Origin: JAHWKV01 sp040905365
GTDB taxonomy: Bacteria > Actinomycetota > CADDZG01 > JAHWKV01
Assembly: GCA_040905365.1 (NCBI GenBank)
Contig: JBBDRQ010000049.1
Location: forward strand, 1 to 31,336
Length of the DNA stretch: 31,336 bases
Reading direction: 5' to 3'
Shown here: in pieces, positions 16,537-25,634 of the stretch
How positions within the stretch are numbered: the stretch's first letter is position 1
Layout: every line of letters begins with the position of its first letter
Translations under genes and position numbers: made by a program
Notes under the pieces: generated by a model
Databases searched by the model: none
What the model saw: only the letters and a program-made list of their open reading frames with translations
What the model was told of the DNA's origin: nothing

Positions 16537-17652
16537 CTATTGCAGGGTGCCGATGTCTTCCTCGGAGATGCCCAGCTCCTCCCACGCCGGCGCAAGGGCG
16601 GCACGTACCTCGTCGCCTCCGCCGCCGGCTGCCGGTTCGTTGCTCAACTCGAGGATCGCGTTCACGGTCTCCACGTCGGCGCCAGCGTCGGCCAGCAGAT
16701 TCTCTATGACCCGGAAGAACGCGTAACCTTCCGCCTGGTGCACCCTTGCGGCGTCTTCATCTCCGTTGGCTATATCGTCGGCGGCTACGGTGGCGTACTT
16801 AACGGTTGCCTGCGAGTAGATGATCGCCAGGTTGCGCAGCACCTCGTCGGCGGCTTCCTGCGCGCCCTCGGCATCCTCTGCCACCAGCGCGTCCCGGCCA
16901 TCGTTCATCGCCTGCAGGATCGCCGCGTTGGCCAGCGCGGTCTGCTCCTCGTTATTGGTCCCAAAGTCGTCGGCTCGCTTCTCTGCGGTTACATACGGGG
17001 CACAGTCCCGGTCGGCGCCGTAGTAGAACGCCCAGGCCTCGTCCCAGTTGTGCGGCGCCCCTCCGACCGGATCAAAGTCTCCGTCGGCCGCCTTGTCCAG
17101 CGCCGAGTTGAGCTCGTGCACCACCCAAGCGACCATCACCTGGTTCTGGATGCCCTTTTGGACTCCCTGACGCCGTACCGCGTCGGACTCCCCCTCGAAC
17201 TGTCCGGTGCCTTCAAGCGCCGCCCGCACAAAGTCATCGAGCGGGGTGGCGGTTCCGTAGTAGTCGTCCAACCCGTGGTTACGGTCTTCGCTTGCGGCAA
17301 ACCCGCCGATGGAGCGAACCGACCCATCGGAGTTGACCGAGTTCTTGCCGTTCTCGTACAGCTCGCTAACGGCGGCAAAGTCGATCTCGTCGGCGTCGAG
17401 CAACTCGTTGACCTCGCAGATGTCGTTGACCACCAGCCGGTGGGCGTCGACGTTGGATGCATACGCATACCCGCCGTCGGCGTCGGTGGCCGCTGAGTCG
17501 TCGGCGGTACCGGTGGCCGATGCGGACCCGCTGCCGGTAGCCGTGCCCGTGCCGGTATCGGTACCGGTGTCGGATTCGGTAGCACATGCAGCAAGGCTCA
17601 TCGCCAAAGCCAGCAAGAGTGCAGCAAAACGGTGCAAGGGACGGTTGGCCAT
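16537..17652 (-). CDS. Fea1-type (low-iron-inducible) lipoprotein
   Basis: A 371-residue lipoprotein. The signal peptide ends in lipobox LAAC with acylated Cys23, followed by a Thr/Gly/Ser/Ala/Asp linker at about 25-60 typical of cell-surface tethers. The rest matches the Fea1 family, first described as an iron-deficiency-induced extracellular protein in Chlamydomonas. Visible family-like segments include GKNSVNSDGSVRSIGGF, KGIQNQVMVAWVVHELN, APHNWDEAWAFYYG and repeated Ala-rich helices. Family members are thought to assist iron capture. I prefer the ATG at 17652 to the one at 17670, since an AAAGG lies upstream and the signal peptide starts there. An inverted repeat lies in its putative promoter (17725-17738). 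The family assignment is from memory of motifs, not from a search. Confidence 0.75.
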   Translation of the reverse strand: MANRPLHRFAALLLALAMSLAACATESDTGTDTGTGTATGSGSASATGTADDSAATDADGGYAYASNVDAHRLVVNDICEVNELLDADEIDFAAVSELYENGKNSVNSDGSVRSIGGFAASEDRNHGLDDYYGTATPLDDFVRAALEGTGQFEGESDAVRRQGVQKGIQNQVMVAWVVHELNSALDKAADGDFDPVGGAPHNWDEAWAFYYGADRDCAPYVTAEKRADDFGTNNEEQTALANAAILQAMNDGRDALVAEDAEGAQEAADEVLRNLAIIYSQATVKYATVAADDIANGDEDAARVHQAEGYAFFRVIENLLADAGADVETVNAILELSNEPAAGGGGDEVRAALAPAWEELGISEEDIGTLQ

Positions 17653-17716
17653 AAACACGAGACCTTTCATTCAGATTCTTTTGGCGGCCTAAGGATTGAC
17701 ATTATTGAGCAGCGTC

Positions 17717-17746
17717 ATCCTATGTAAGGTTCACCTAAGAACACAA
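17717..17746 (-). promoter_or_regulatory. Putative promoter with metal-regulator-like inverted repeat
   Basis: On the minus strand TTGTGT (17746-17741) and TAGGAT (17722-17717) are 18 bp apart and can serve as -35/-10. The spacer holds TTAGGTGAACCTTA (17738-17725), an inverted repeat of TWAGGT and ACCTWA half-sites. DtxR/IdeR iron repressors recognise TWAGGT-type half-sites, but their usual box has a 7-bp centre and this one has 2 bp. Another family member or a different repressor is therefore possible. A site between -35 and -10 is a typical repressor position, about 70 bp upstream of the Fea1 gene. Confidence 0.4.
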
Positions 17747-17860
17747 CTCAACCGTCGTTAAACCCAACAGATCATGGCGAAGCCGCCGAGCTGGCAGAGC
17801 TCGCTCACGCCGCCCGCGCGCGGCGCAGGTCCTGGAGCACAGCGCGAACGCCCGATCGAG

Positions 17861-18448
17861 CTATCCGCGCGACAGGTGCGGCCTCAGTAGATCGTAGACT
17901 CGGGCTCCGGCGATTTCGCCTTGCGCCGTCGCCGCGTCCACCGCAGCATGGGCGGCGGCGGAGGTCACCTGCGACGTCGATCCCTCGACCAGATGGGCGA
18001 CCTCGATGGCCCCTTCCACGGCGCCGATCGCCACCGCAGTGACATCGACCCCGGCCTTGAGCGCATCTTTGACAGCTTCGTCTACCGCGGTCGATACCAG
18101 GTCCACCCCTGGATGGTCCGACTCGCGAACCCAGGCGATGACCGTGCCCTTGGCCGCGTTTCGCACCGAGGTCGCGGCTTCCGCCGCCAAAGCCGCGGCA
18201 TCGGGAAGACGGCTCCGCTCATGATGTCGCCGGGCCACCGCGCCGGCCACCACCGCACCGGCCGCCGTGACCAAACCCACAAACAGACGCGACGGTGCCT
18301 TGACCAGATGGGCGGAGCGGCGCCTGCCCGCCGCCTTGCCTCTTTGCTTGCCGGCCCTGGCGTGCTTGGTCTTCAGCCGCCTCTTGTCGACCGCGTGCGT
18401 TACGGTCCCGCCACTGGAACCTTTTTTGGATCTTCCGAGCAATGCCAT
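17861..18448 (-). CDS. Small basic single-span membrane protein, unknown
   Basis: A 195-residue protein whose ATG directly follows the TAG stop of the transporter gene (no gap), so it is translated as the last gene of that operon. Residues 8-52 are extremely rich in Lys/Arg. A hydrophobic segment lies at about 55-72 (LFVGLVTAAGAVVAGAVA). The remainder is Ala/Val-rich and helical. By the positive-inside rule the basic N-terminus should be cytoplasmic. No catalytic motif is visible and I do not recognise a family. The basic tail could bind nucleic acid or acidic lipid. Its position behind a sodium-coupled transporter hints at a membrane role, without evidence for what it does. A 6-bp hairpin (CGAGCT-GGCAG-AGCTCG) sits beyond its stop and may terminate the operon. 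Confidence 0.7.
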   Translation of the reverse strand: MALLGRSKKGSSGGTVTHAVDKRRLKTKHARAGKQRGKAAGRRRSAHLVKAPSRLFVGLVTAAGAVVAGAVARRHHERSRLPDAAALAAEAATSVRNAAKGTVIAWVRESDHPGVDLVSTAVDEAVKDALKAGVDVTAVAIGAVEGAIEVAHLVEGSTSQVTSAAAHAAVDAATAQGEIAGARVYDLLRPHLSRG

Positions 18449-19816
18449 CTAGGCAATCGTACCCACTGTGTACAAAACTGCTGCAACGAACGGCAGCGCA
18501 AGGGTCCACACAATGATCAGGCGCGGTCCAAACGAAATCTTGCCTATCTTCTTGTGGTCGGAGACGAACGCGGCTACCAGTCGGCGCCGGGGCAGCTTGT
18601 ACGCCAGCAGCGCGGCGCCGGCCAAGCCCAGCACAACGATGGCGCCGGCGCCGGTCAGCCGGTCCACCCGGCCCAGGACCGGTTCGCCCCCGATGCTCAG
18701 CCCGAGATCGGTGAAGCTAAGCGCCGACGGGATGCCCAACAGCACCACCAGCCCGACGGTGAACGCAGCCGCCCGCCGCAAGTTCATCCCCAGTTCGTCA
18801 CGGACCGTGGCGGAGATGACCGTCGCTGCTCCCAAGCACGAGGTGAAGCCGGCCAAGAACAGCAGAACAAAGAAGGCCACCGCAAGCAGTGCGCCACCGG
18901 GAAGCACTGCGAAAACCCGCGGGAAGGCCGTGAACGACAGCTCGCTGCCGGCCGATGGCGACAGGCCGAAGGTGAACACCACGGCGAACACCATCAACCC
19001 CGCGATTACCGACACTGCCGAGTTGGTGATCGCGATCGTTGCGGTGGAACGAACCAGGTTCGTGCCGGCCGGCACGTAGCTGCCATAGACGAGCAAGAGA
19101 CCCTGACCGATCCCGATCGAGTAAAAGGCCTGTCCGGCGGCCGCCCGCCAGGTGGCCGGATCGGTCAAAAACTCGCCGCTGAGACCGAAGTAAAAATCCC
19201 GGGCGGCTCCGGCGCCGTCGAGTGTAAGCGCGTAAAAGGTCAATCCGGCGACGATGACAATAAGTACCGGTACCAGGTAGAGACTGGCTTTCTCCACCGC
19301 CTTGACGCCCCGCAGCAGCACCAGGTAAACCAATAGTGCTACAGCAAAGAACAACCACAGCGACGTGTAGCCGCCCACGAACTCGCGAAACAGTCTCACC
19401 TCACCGCGCACAGCGTCCAGGGCGTACCCCAGCGTCCAACCCGTCACCACCAGGTAATAGCTGAGGATAGCGGTCGCAAGAACCAAAACCGCCCACCCGA
19501 CGGCGACGCCGGCCGGGCCCGCCGCCCGGCGAAACGCCCCGACCGGCGACCGGCGGCCCAAGCTGCCTGCCGCGCTTTCCAACGAAGCCAACGGGATGGC
19601 TATAAGCAGCACGCAAATCACATAGGCGAGTACAAAACTCCCGCCGCCGTTGAGGCCTGCCATGTAGGGAAAACGCCAAATGTTACCTAGCCCGACCACA
19701 CCGGCAATAGTCGCCAAGACGTAAGCACGCTCCGACCCCCACACCGCCCGGGGATAACGAGCCGCATCGGCGACCGCCGACAGTATGGTGAGGCTCTTTG
19801 GGTCCCTTGAAGCCAC
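18449..19816 (-). CDS. NSS/SLC6-family sodium-dependent amino acid-type transporter
   Basis: A 455-residue integral membrane protein of the neurotransmitter:sodium symporter family (LeuT/MhsT type). The family signature GLGNIWRFPYMAGLNGGGSF in TM1 (about 41-60) is intact and includes the unwound region that binds sodium and substrate. Eleven or so hydrophobic segments follow, and the length is normal for bacterial members. Substrates in this family are mostly amino acids, and the specificity cannot be read here. Start is the GTG at 19816, five bases after the stop of the penicillin-binding protein, so the two are in one operon. The stop is immediately followed by the ATG of the basic membrane protein. 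Confidence 0.92.
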   Translation of the reverse strand: MASRDPKSLTILSAVADAARYPRAVWGSERAYVLATIAGVVGLGNIWRFPYMAGLNGGGSFVLAYVICVLLIAIPLASLESAAGSLGRRSPVGAFRRAAGPAGVAVGWAVLVLATAILSYYLVVTGWTLGYALDAVRGEVRLFREFVGGYTSLWLFFAVALLVYLVLLRGVKAVEKASLYLVPVLIVIVAGLTFYALTLDGAGAARDFYFGLSGEFLTDPATWRAAAGQAFYSIGIGQGLLLVYGSYVPAGTNLVRSTATIAITNSAVSVIAGLMVFAVVFTFGLSPSAGSELSFTAFPRVFAVLPGGALLAVAFFVLLFLAGFTSCLGAATVISATVRDELGMNLRRAAAFTVGLVVLLGIPSALSFTDLGLSIGGEPVLGRVDRLTGAGAIVVLGLAGAALLAYKLPRRRLVAAFVSDHKKIGKISFGPRLIIVWTLALPFVAAVLYTVGTIA

Positions 19817-19821
19817 TTAAA

Positions 19822-21684
19822 CTAGAGTCCGGCGATCAGTTTGGCGGCAATCGGCGCGGCGACCCGGCCCCCGACTCCCCCGTCTTCGACCAAGATCGCA
19901 AACGCATAGTCGCCGGTGAAGCCGATGAACCAGGCATGGGTGCGGGGAGGTTGCTCCTCACCGAACTCCGCGGTGCCAGTCTTGCCGCCGATCTCGGCGC
20001 CCGGGACTTGGGCCCCGCGGCCGGTCCCCTCGGCCACCACCTGAGTCATCAGCTCCCTGAGCGTCTGCCCGGCGGCCGGATCCAGCGCAATAGATTCGGG
20101 CTCCCCGCCGTCTGCCAACAGTGAGGGAGCTCGCCACCCGTCGGCGGCGACCGCCCCCGCCACCGTCGCCATGTGCAGGGGGCTGGCCAACACCCGGCCC
20201 TGCCCGATCGTCGCTGCCGCCTTCTCGGTGGAGTCAGCCGGCTGCGGAAAGACCGCCTTGGCTACGTTGAGCGGAAAATCGAAATCTTCACCGAACCCGA
20301 ATCCTCTGGCTCCGGCAATCAGCTCTTCCGATTCCATCGAAGAAGTCAGCTCGACAAAGCCTGTGTTACAGGAGTGGACAAAGATCTGTTCGAACGTCGT
20401 GACGCCCAGGGCCTCGCCTTCGAAGTTGCGAAAGGTCCTGCCGCCGATCTCAGTCTCCGCCGGGCACGAAACCTCTTGATCGACGGTGACCCCCGCAGCC
20501 AGCAAAGTTGCCGCCGAGACTACCTTGAACGAAGATCCCGGTGGGTAGCGCCCGCCGAACGCCCGGTTGAACTCGCCCAAGGGCCTGCTCACCACGGCCC
20601 GCACCTGGGAGGTGGAAGCATCCACCACCACCACCGCGGCCGGCTGCTCCACTCCCTCCAGGGCGGCCTCCGCCGCCTGCTGGGCCGCAACCGACAGCGT
20701 GGTGGCCAGATCCTCGGAAGGTTCGCCCTCCTCGCTAACCAGCACCGCGTCCTCGGCCTCCGGGTAGGAGATGCGCAGCTGCAAAGTCGGTCTGCCCGCC
20801 AGCCGGGCTTCGAATACCTGCTCCAGCCCCGTTCGGCCCACCCGGTCTCCCCGGCGGTACGGGTCTCCCAGGTTCTCCAAATCCTCGGCGGTGATCTCGC
20901 CTACAGTGCCCACGACATGACGGGCAAACTCCGGCGAGGGCGGCTGGCGGTCCTGCTTACTCTGAAAAACCAGCCCCGGAACCGGATAGATGACGGGTCT
21001 GAGCTCCTCGAACCGCTCGGCCGGAATCTCGATGACCGGCAGGAACCAATCCTCGCGTAGTCCGGGCCGGTCCAGCGCGGCGTTTACCTCGGCCGGGTCC
21101 ACCTCCAGGTTGTCCACCAGCGCCTGGATCATGGCGTCCCGGTCGGTGACCCGCCGCGGTTCGATACCCACGACGACAACATCGCGGTAATCGGTGATCG
21201 GCTGGTTGTCGTGAGACAGGATACGGCCCCGCTCCGGCCAGCTGCGGGTCCGCCGGAACCTGGCGTCGTAATCAAAATCCGGGTGGATCGCAGCAGGCGC
21301 CCAAACCACTCTCCACCGCTCCTGCTGGCGCTCCAGCTCAAGCTCGGTGCTGTAGGTGAACTCGCCCAGCTCATCCAGGGTCCACGTGGCCGTGAAGACA
21401 GCTTGGGCCAAGTCGCCTTCCTCGCTCACCTCACCCAGCTCAAACGAGTATTCCGTGACGCCCATGTCCTCGTGAATCGACTCGTACAGCTCGGCGAGAC
21501 GGGCCGGCTCGCTGAGCGAGATCTCTTTCATGAACTCGTAGTCGCCGTCTTCCCATGCCTCAAGGTAGGCGCGGGCGGCGGCGTCGGGCTTGGCTTGGTT
21601 CTGCCGGTAAAAATAGGCACCGGCGGCTGCAGCCGCCACCAGCACCGCAACCGTCCCCGCAATGAGGATCCGTTTGGTGGTCAC
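19822..21684 (-). CDS. Class B penicillin-binding protein (transpeptidase) with NTF2-like domain
   Basis: A 620-residue cell-wall DD-transpeptidase. A membrane anchor lies at about 6-26. It is followed by an NTF2-like/MecA-N domain (about 32-135), a PBP dimerisation domain (about 147-310), and a transpeptidase domain with the three canonical motifs: SSFK (nucleophile S384), SCN (438-440) and KTG (568-570). It crosslinks peptidoglycan outside the membrane. The architecture resembles MecA-like PBPs and the mycobacterial penicillin-binding lipoprotein type, but there is no lipobox, so it is a simple single-pass anchor. It is the first gene of the operon with the NSS transporter and the basic membrane protein. 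MecA-N domains also occur in low-affinity PBPs, but beta-lactam affinity cannot be judged from sequence. Confidence 0.92.
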   Translation of the reverse strand: MTTKRILIAGTVAVLVAAAAAGAYFYRQNQAKPDAAARAYLEAWEDGDYEFMKEISLSEPARLAELYESIHEDMGVTEYSFELGEVSEEGDLAQAVFTATWTLDELGEFTYSTELELERQQERWRVVWAPAAIHPDFDYDARFRRTRSWPERGRILSHDNQPITDYRDVVVVGIEPRRVTDRDAMIQALVDNLEVDPAEVNAALDRPGLREDWFLPVIEIPAERFEELRPVIYPVPGLVFQSKQDRQPPSPEFARHVVGTVGEITAEDLENLGDPYRRGDRVGRTGLEQVFEARLAGRPTLQLRISYPEAEDAVLVSEEGEPSEDLATTLSVAAQQAAEAALEGVEQPAAVVVVDASTSQVRAVVSRPLGEFNRAFGGRYPPGSSFKVVSAATLLAAGVTVDQEVSCPAETEIGGRTFRNFEGEALGVTTFEQIFVHSCNTGFVELTSSMESEELIAGARGFGFGEDFDFPLNVAKAVFPQPADSTEKAAATIGQGRVLASPLHMATVAGAVAADGWRAPSLLADGGEPESIALDPAAGQTLRELMTQVVAEGTGRGAQVPGAEIGGKTGTAEFGEEQPPRTHAWFIGFTGDYAFAILVEDGGVGGRVAAPIAAKLIAGL

Positions 21685-21969
21685 TTAGCCGGCTTGTTGC
21701 ACCAATCCATCTAACACTCCTCGATCGCATCGCGGGTTCGCAACTGTATCCATTGTCAGCCCAGCCCCTGCCGGATACAAGGCATTGCCGGCGTCGGCGC
21801 TAAACCATGCGCCGCCGAGGCGCGGCCGGTGACCCTCGGGGAACCGCTAGTGCCGTGACCACTAACGTTTGCGAGGTTTGGAGCGCGTACCGGTCCTTTT
21901 CTTTTGGGGGCTCTGGGACTAGGATCGCTCTCGGTTCCCGCTACCCAAAAGGCACGTTAGGAGAGCACG

Positions 21970-22527
21970 ATGGCGCAGGAGAGCAGAAGCACAAAGTCGG
22001 CGTTCCGGCTGCTGGGCCTCCTGGTGACCACAGTGCTCGCTCTGCCGGCTTGCGGCGACACACCCGAGCTGACCCAGACACTGACCAGTGAAAACGGTCT
22101 ACAAATGCAAATACCCGAGTCGTGGAGCGAGGACACCGAGCTCAACCCGGTCGCCGATCTGCAGGCGTCCAACCGGGAAGCCGAAAGCTACGTTGTGGTG
22201 ATCAGCGACCTCAAACAGGACCTGACAGAGGATCTAACGCTCCAGGAGTTCGGCGAGTTCGCAGTCGACGAGTTCATGGCCAGCCTAAGCGACCCGAATC
22301 TGAGCTTTTCCGACCTGAGCGAACCCCGGGAACTTGAGATATCAGGCTTCGACGCCCGGCGCTACGAACTCAACGCCAGCCCCGGCGAGTTGGATCTCAG
22401 CTACCTGTTCACCGTTATCGAGACCTCCGACCGCTTCCTTCAGGTCATCGCCTGGACCGAGCGGCCGCGCCTGGATGACAACCGGGCAACGCTCGAGGCG
22501 GTAACCGACAGCGTCAGCCAGACCTAG
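21970..22527 (+). CDS. Lipoprotein with a PsbP/DUF1795-like domain
   Basis: A 185-residue lipoprotein with SD TAGGAG seven bases before the ATG. The signal peptide ends in lipobox LPAC (Cys28). The mature part of about 157 residues begins with a Thr/Ser/Glu tether, then a compact alpha/beta domain with the pattern G-L-x-M-Q-I-P-x-x-W near 41-51, SYVVVISD, a central helical stretch, the SGFDARRYEL strand, and a final strand-helix. This pattern is typical of PsbP/DUF1795-type lipoproteins of unspecific function. It is strongly acidic. It is divergent from the PBP operon, separated by a 285-bp gap, and converges with acs, whose stop is 11 bp away. Confidence 0.8.
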   Translation: MAQESRSTKSAFRLLGLLVTTVLALPACGDTPELTQTLTSENGLQMQIPESWSEDTELNPVADLQASNREAESYVVVISDLKQDLTEDLTLQEFGEFAVDEFMASLSDPNLSFSDLSEPRELEISGFDARRYELNASPGELDLSYLFTVIETSDRFLQVIAWTERPRLDDNRATLEAVTDSVSQT

Positions 22528-22538
22528 TACCCTGGAAC

Positions 22539-24497
<1,959 letters not shown>

Positions 24498-24510
24498 ATC
24501 TGCCTCCCGT

Positions 24511-25041
24511 CTAGTCTGCTGCGCTCTCCCTGGAGAGCCGAGCTGCCGGCCACACCGAATCCACCTTTGTTCCACCGGTCAAGGTCTGCAACACCACACA
24601 GTAACGTTCCGTTTTCTCCCTCAGAGAGTCAAGCTGCTCCGCGGTGACCTCCGGTCCGGCCAGATCGAACTTGACCTGGATGCGCTCGAAACCGACCGGT
24701 ACGTCGCGGGAAAGCCCGAGGGTCCCGCGCAGGTCAAGTTCTCCCTCCACCGCCACCCGCACATCGGTAACGGGAATCTGCATAGCGGCCGCGACCATCT
24801 GGCACGTAACCTGGGCGCAGGCGGCCAAGGCTCCTAACAACAGGTCGCCGGAGCACGCTGCGGTCCCGGCCCCGCCCACGCCGGCGTGCGCCTGGGCTTC
24901 GTAGACGGCCCGGCCGATATCGACCGAGCAGGCCATCGGGCCGTCCCCGCTGCTGGAGGCCGCCCGGATTGTGATCACCGCCGCGCCGACATCCTCCCGG
25001 TAGCGTTGCTTCAATGGCTCCTGAACCTCGCGAAGTTCCAT
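24511..25041 (-). CDS. OsmC/Ohr-family protein
   Basis: A 176-residue cytoplasmic protein of the OsmC/Ohr superfamily, whose members reduce organic hydroperoxides using two cysteines. The candidate redox pair is visible: C75 in the helix LLLGALAACAQVTC (C80 is an extra one) and C148 in ERYCVVLQTL, which stands in for the usual CPV-x-x-TL. The GDLLLGALAAC segment is the family's most conserved part. GGGAGG lies five bases before the ATG, and TACAAT about 45 bases upstream may be its -10. It is the first gene of the operon with acs. The C-V-V variation means a peroxidase role is likely but not certain, and a binding or thiol-transfer role is the alternative. Confidence 0.85.
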   Translation of the reverse strand: MELREVQEPLKQRYREDVGAAVITIRAASSSGDGPMACSVDIGRAVYEAQAHAGVGGAGTAACSGDLLLGALAACAQVTCQMVAAAMQIPVTDVRVAVEGELDLRGTLGLSRDVPVGFERIQVKFDLAGPEVTAEQLDSLREKTERYCVVLQTLTGGTKVDSVWPAARLSRESAAD

Positions 25042-25123
25042 CCCAGCCTCCCGTTTGCACGCGGTGCACGAACCGCGATTGTACTAACGCTCTAGACGCC
25101 ACCGGTTGCTCTACGCTTAACCC

Positions 25124-25552
25124 ATGGACGGAATTCGCGTTTCCAGGAATGTGTCCATCCCCCAGCACGAACTGCAATTCAAGTTTTCCCGCAGCGGCGG
25201 GCCGGGTGGACAAAACGTCAACACCCGCGACACCAAGGTGGAGGTCATCTTCGACGTAACCACCTCCCCGTCGCTGGGCCCCCGCCAGCGCGACCGGGCC
25301 CTGCGCCGCCTGCGGCCCCGCCTGGATTCGCAGGGCCGGCTGCACATCGTGGTCTCCGACGAGCGCACACAGACACGTAATCGGGAACTCGCGGTGGAGC
25401 GGCTGCGATCGACTTTGACCGAGGCACTGGCCCCCGGCCCCCCGCGGCGCAAACCGACCCGACCCAGCAAGGGCGCCAACGAGCGACGCATAGCCGGCAA
25501 GAAGGCCCGGGGGCAGCTCAAGCGCCGGCGACGGGGATCCGTCGACGAGTAG
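25124..25552 (+). CDS. arfB: ArfB-like peptidyl-tRNA hydrolase (ribosome rescue)
   Basis: A 142-residue protein with the RF-1-type catalytic domain. Residues 22-33 hold SGGPGGQNVN with the universal GGQ loop (28-30) that hydrolyses peptidyl-tRNA. A basic C-terminal tail (about 105-139, rich in Lys/Arg) in known homologues inserts into the empty mRNA channel of stalled ribosomes. There is no anticodon-recognition domain, so it is a rescue factor and not a release factor. No Shine-Dalgarno lies before the ATG, so a leaderless or short-leader mRNA is likely. It is divergent from the OsmC gene and 82 bp upstream of dnaE2, which has its own promoter. Confidence 0.92.
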   Translation: MDGIRVSRNVSIPQHELQFKFSRSGGPGGQNVNTRDTKVEVIFDVTTSPSLGPRQRDRALRRLRPRLDSQGRLHIVVSDERTQTRNRELAVERLRSTLTEALAPGPPRRKPTRPSKGANERRIAGKKARGQLKRRRRGSVDE

Positions 25553-25594
25553 CTCTCCTAGGTCTAGCAGGTCTAGCCCAGAAAACCCATCCTC

Positions 25595-25626
25595 TTGACC
25601 AATATCGAACACACGTTCGATACTAT
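25595..25626 (+). promoter_or_regulatory. SOS promoter with perfect LexA box in front of dnaE2
   Basis: TATCGAAC-ACAC-GTTCGATA at 25603-25622 is a perfect 8+8 palindrome containing the actinobacterial/Bacillus-type LexA site TCGAAC-N4-GTTCGA. It lies between a -35 TTGACC (25595-25600) and a -10 around 25619-25626 (GATACT or TACTAT). LexA would block the promoter directly. The start codon is only about 10 bases beyond the -10 and has no ribosome site, so the transcript is probably leaderless. Confidence 0.95.
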
Positions 25627-25634
25627 CTCCCCCT

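Noticed and set aside
17921..19336. 471-codon plus-strand open frame
   Set aside because: It is antisense to the NSS transporter and basic membrane protein. Its low-complexity Arg/Gln/His composition is not protein-like.
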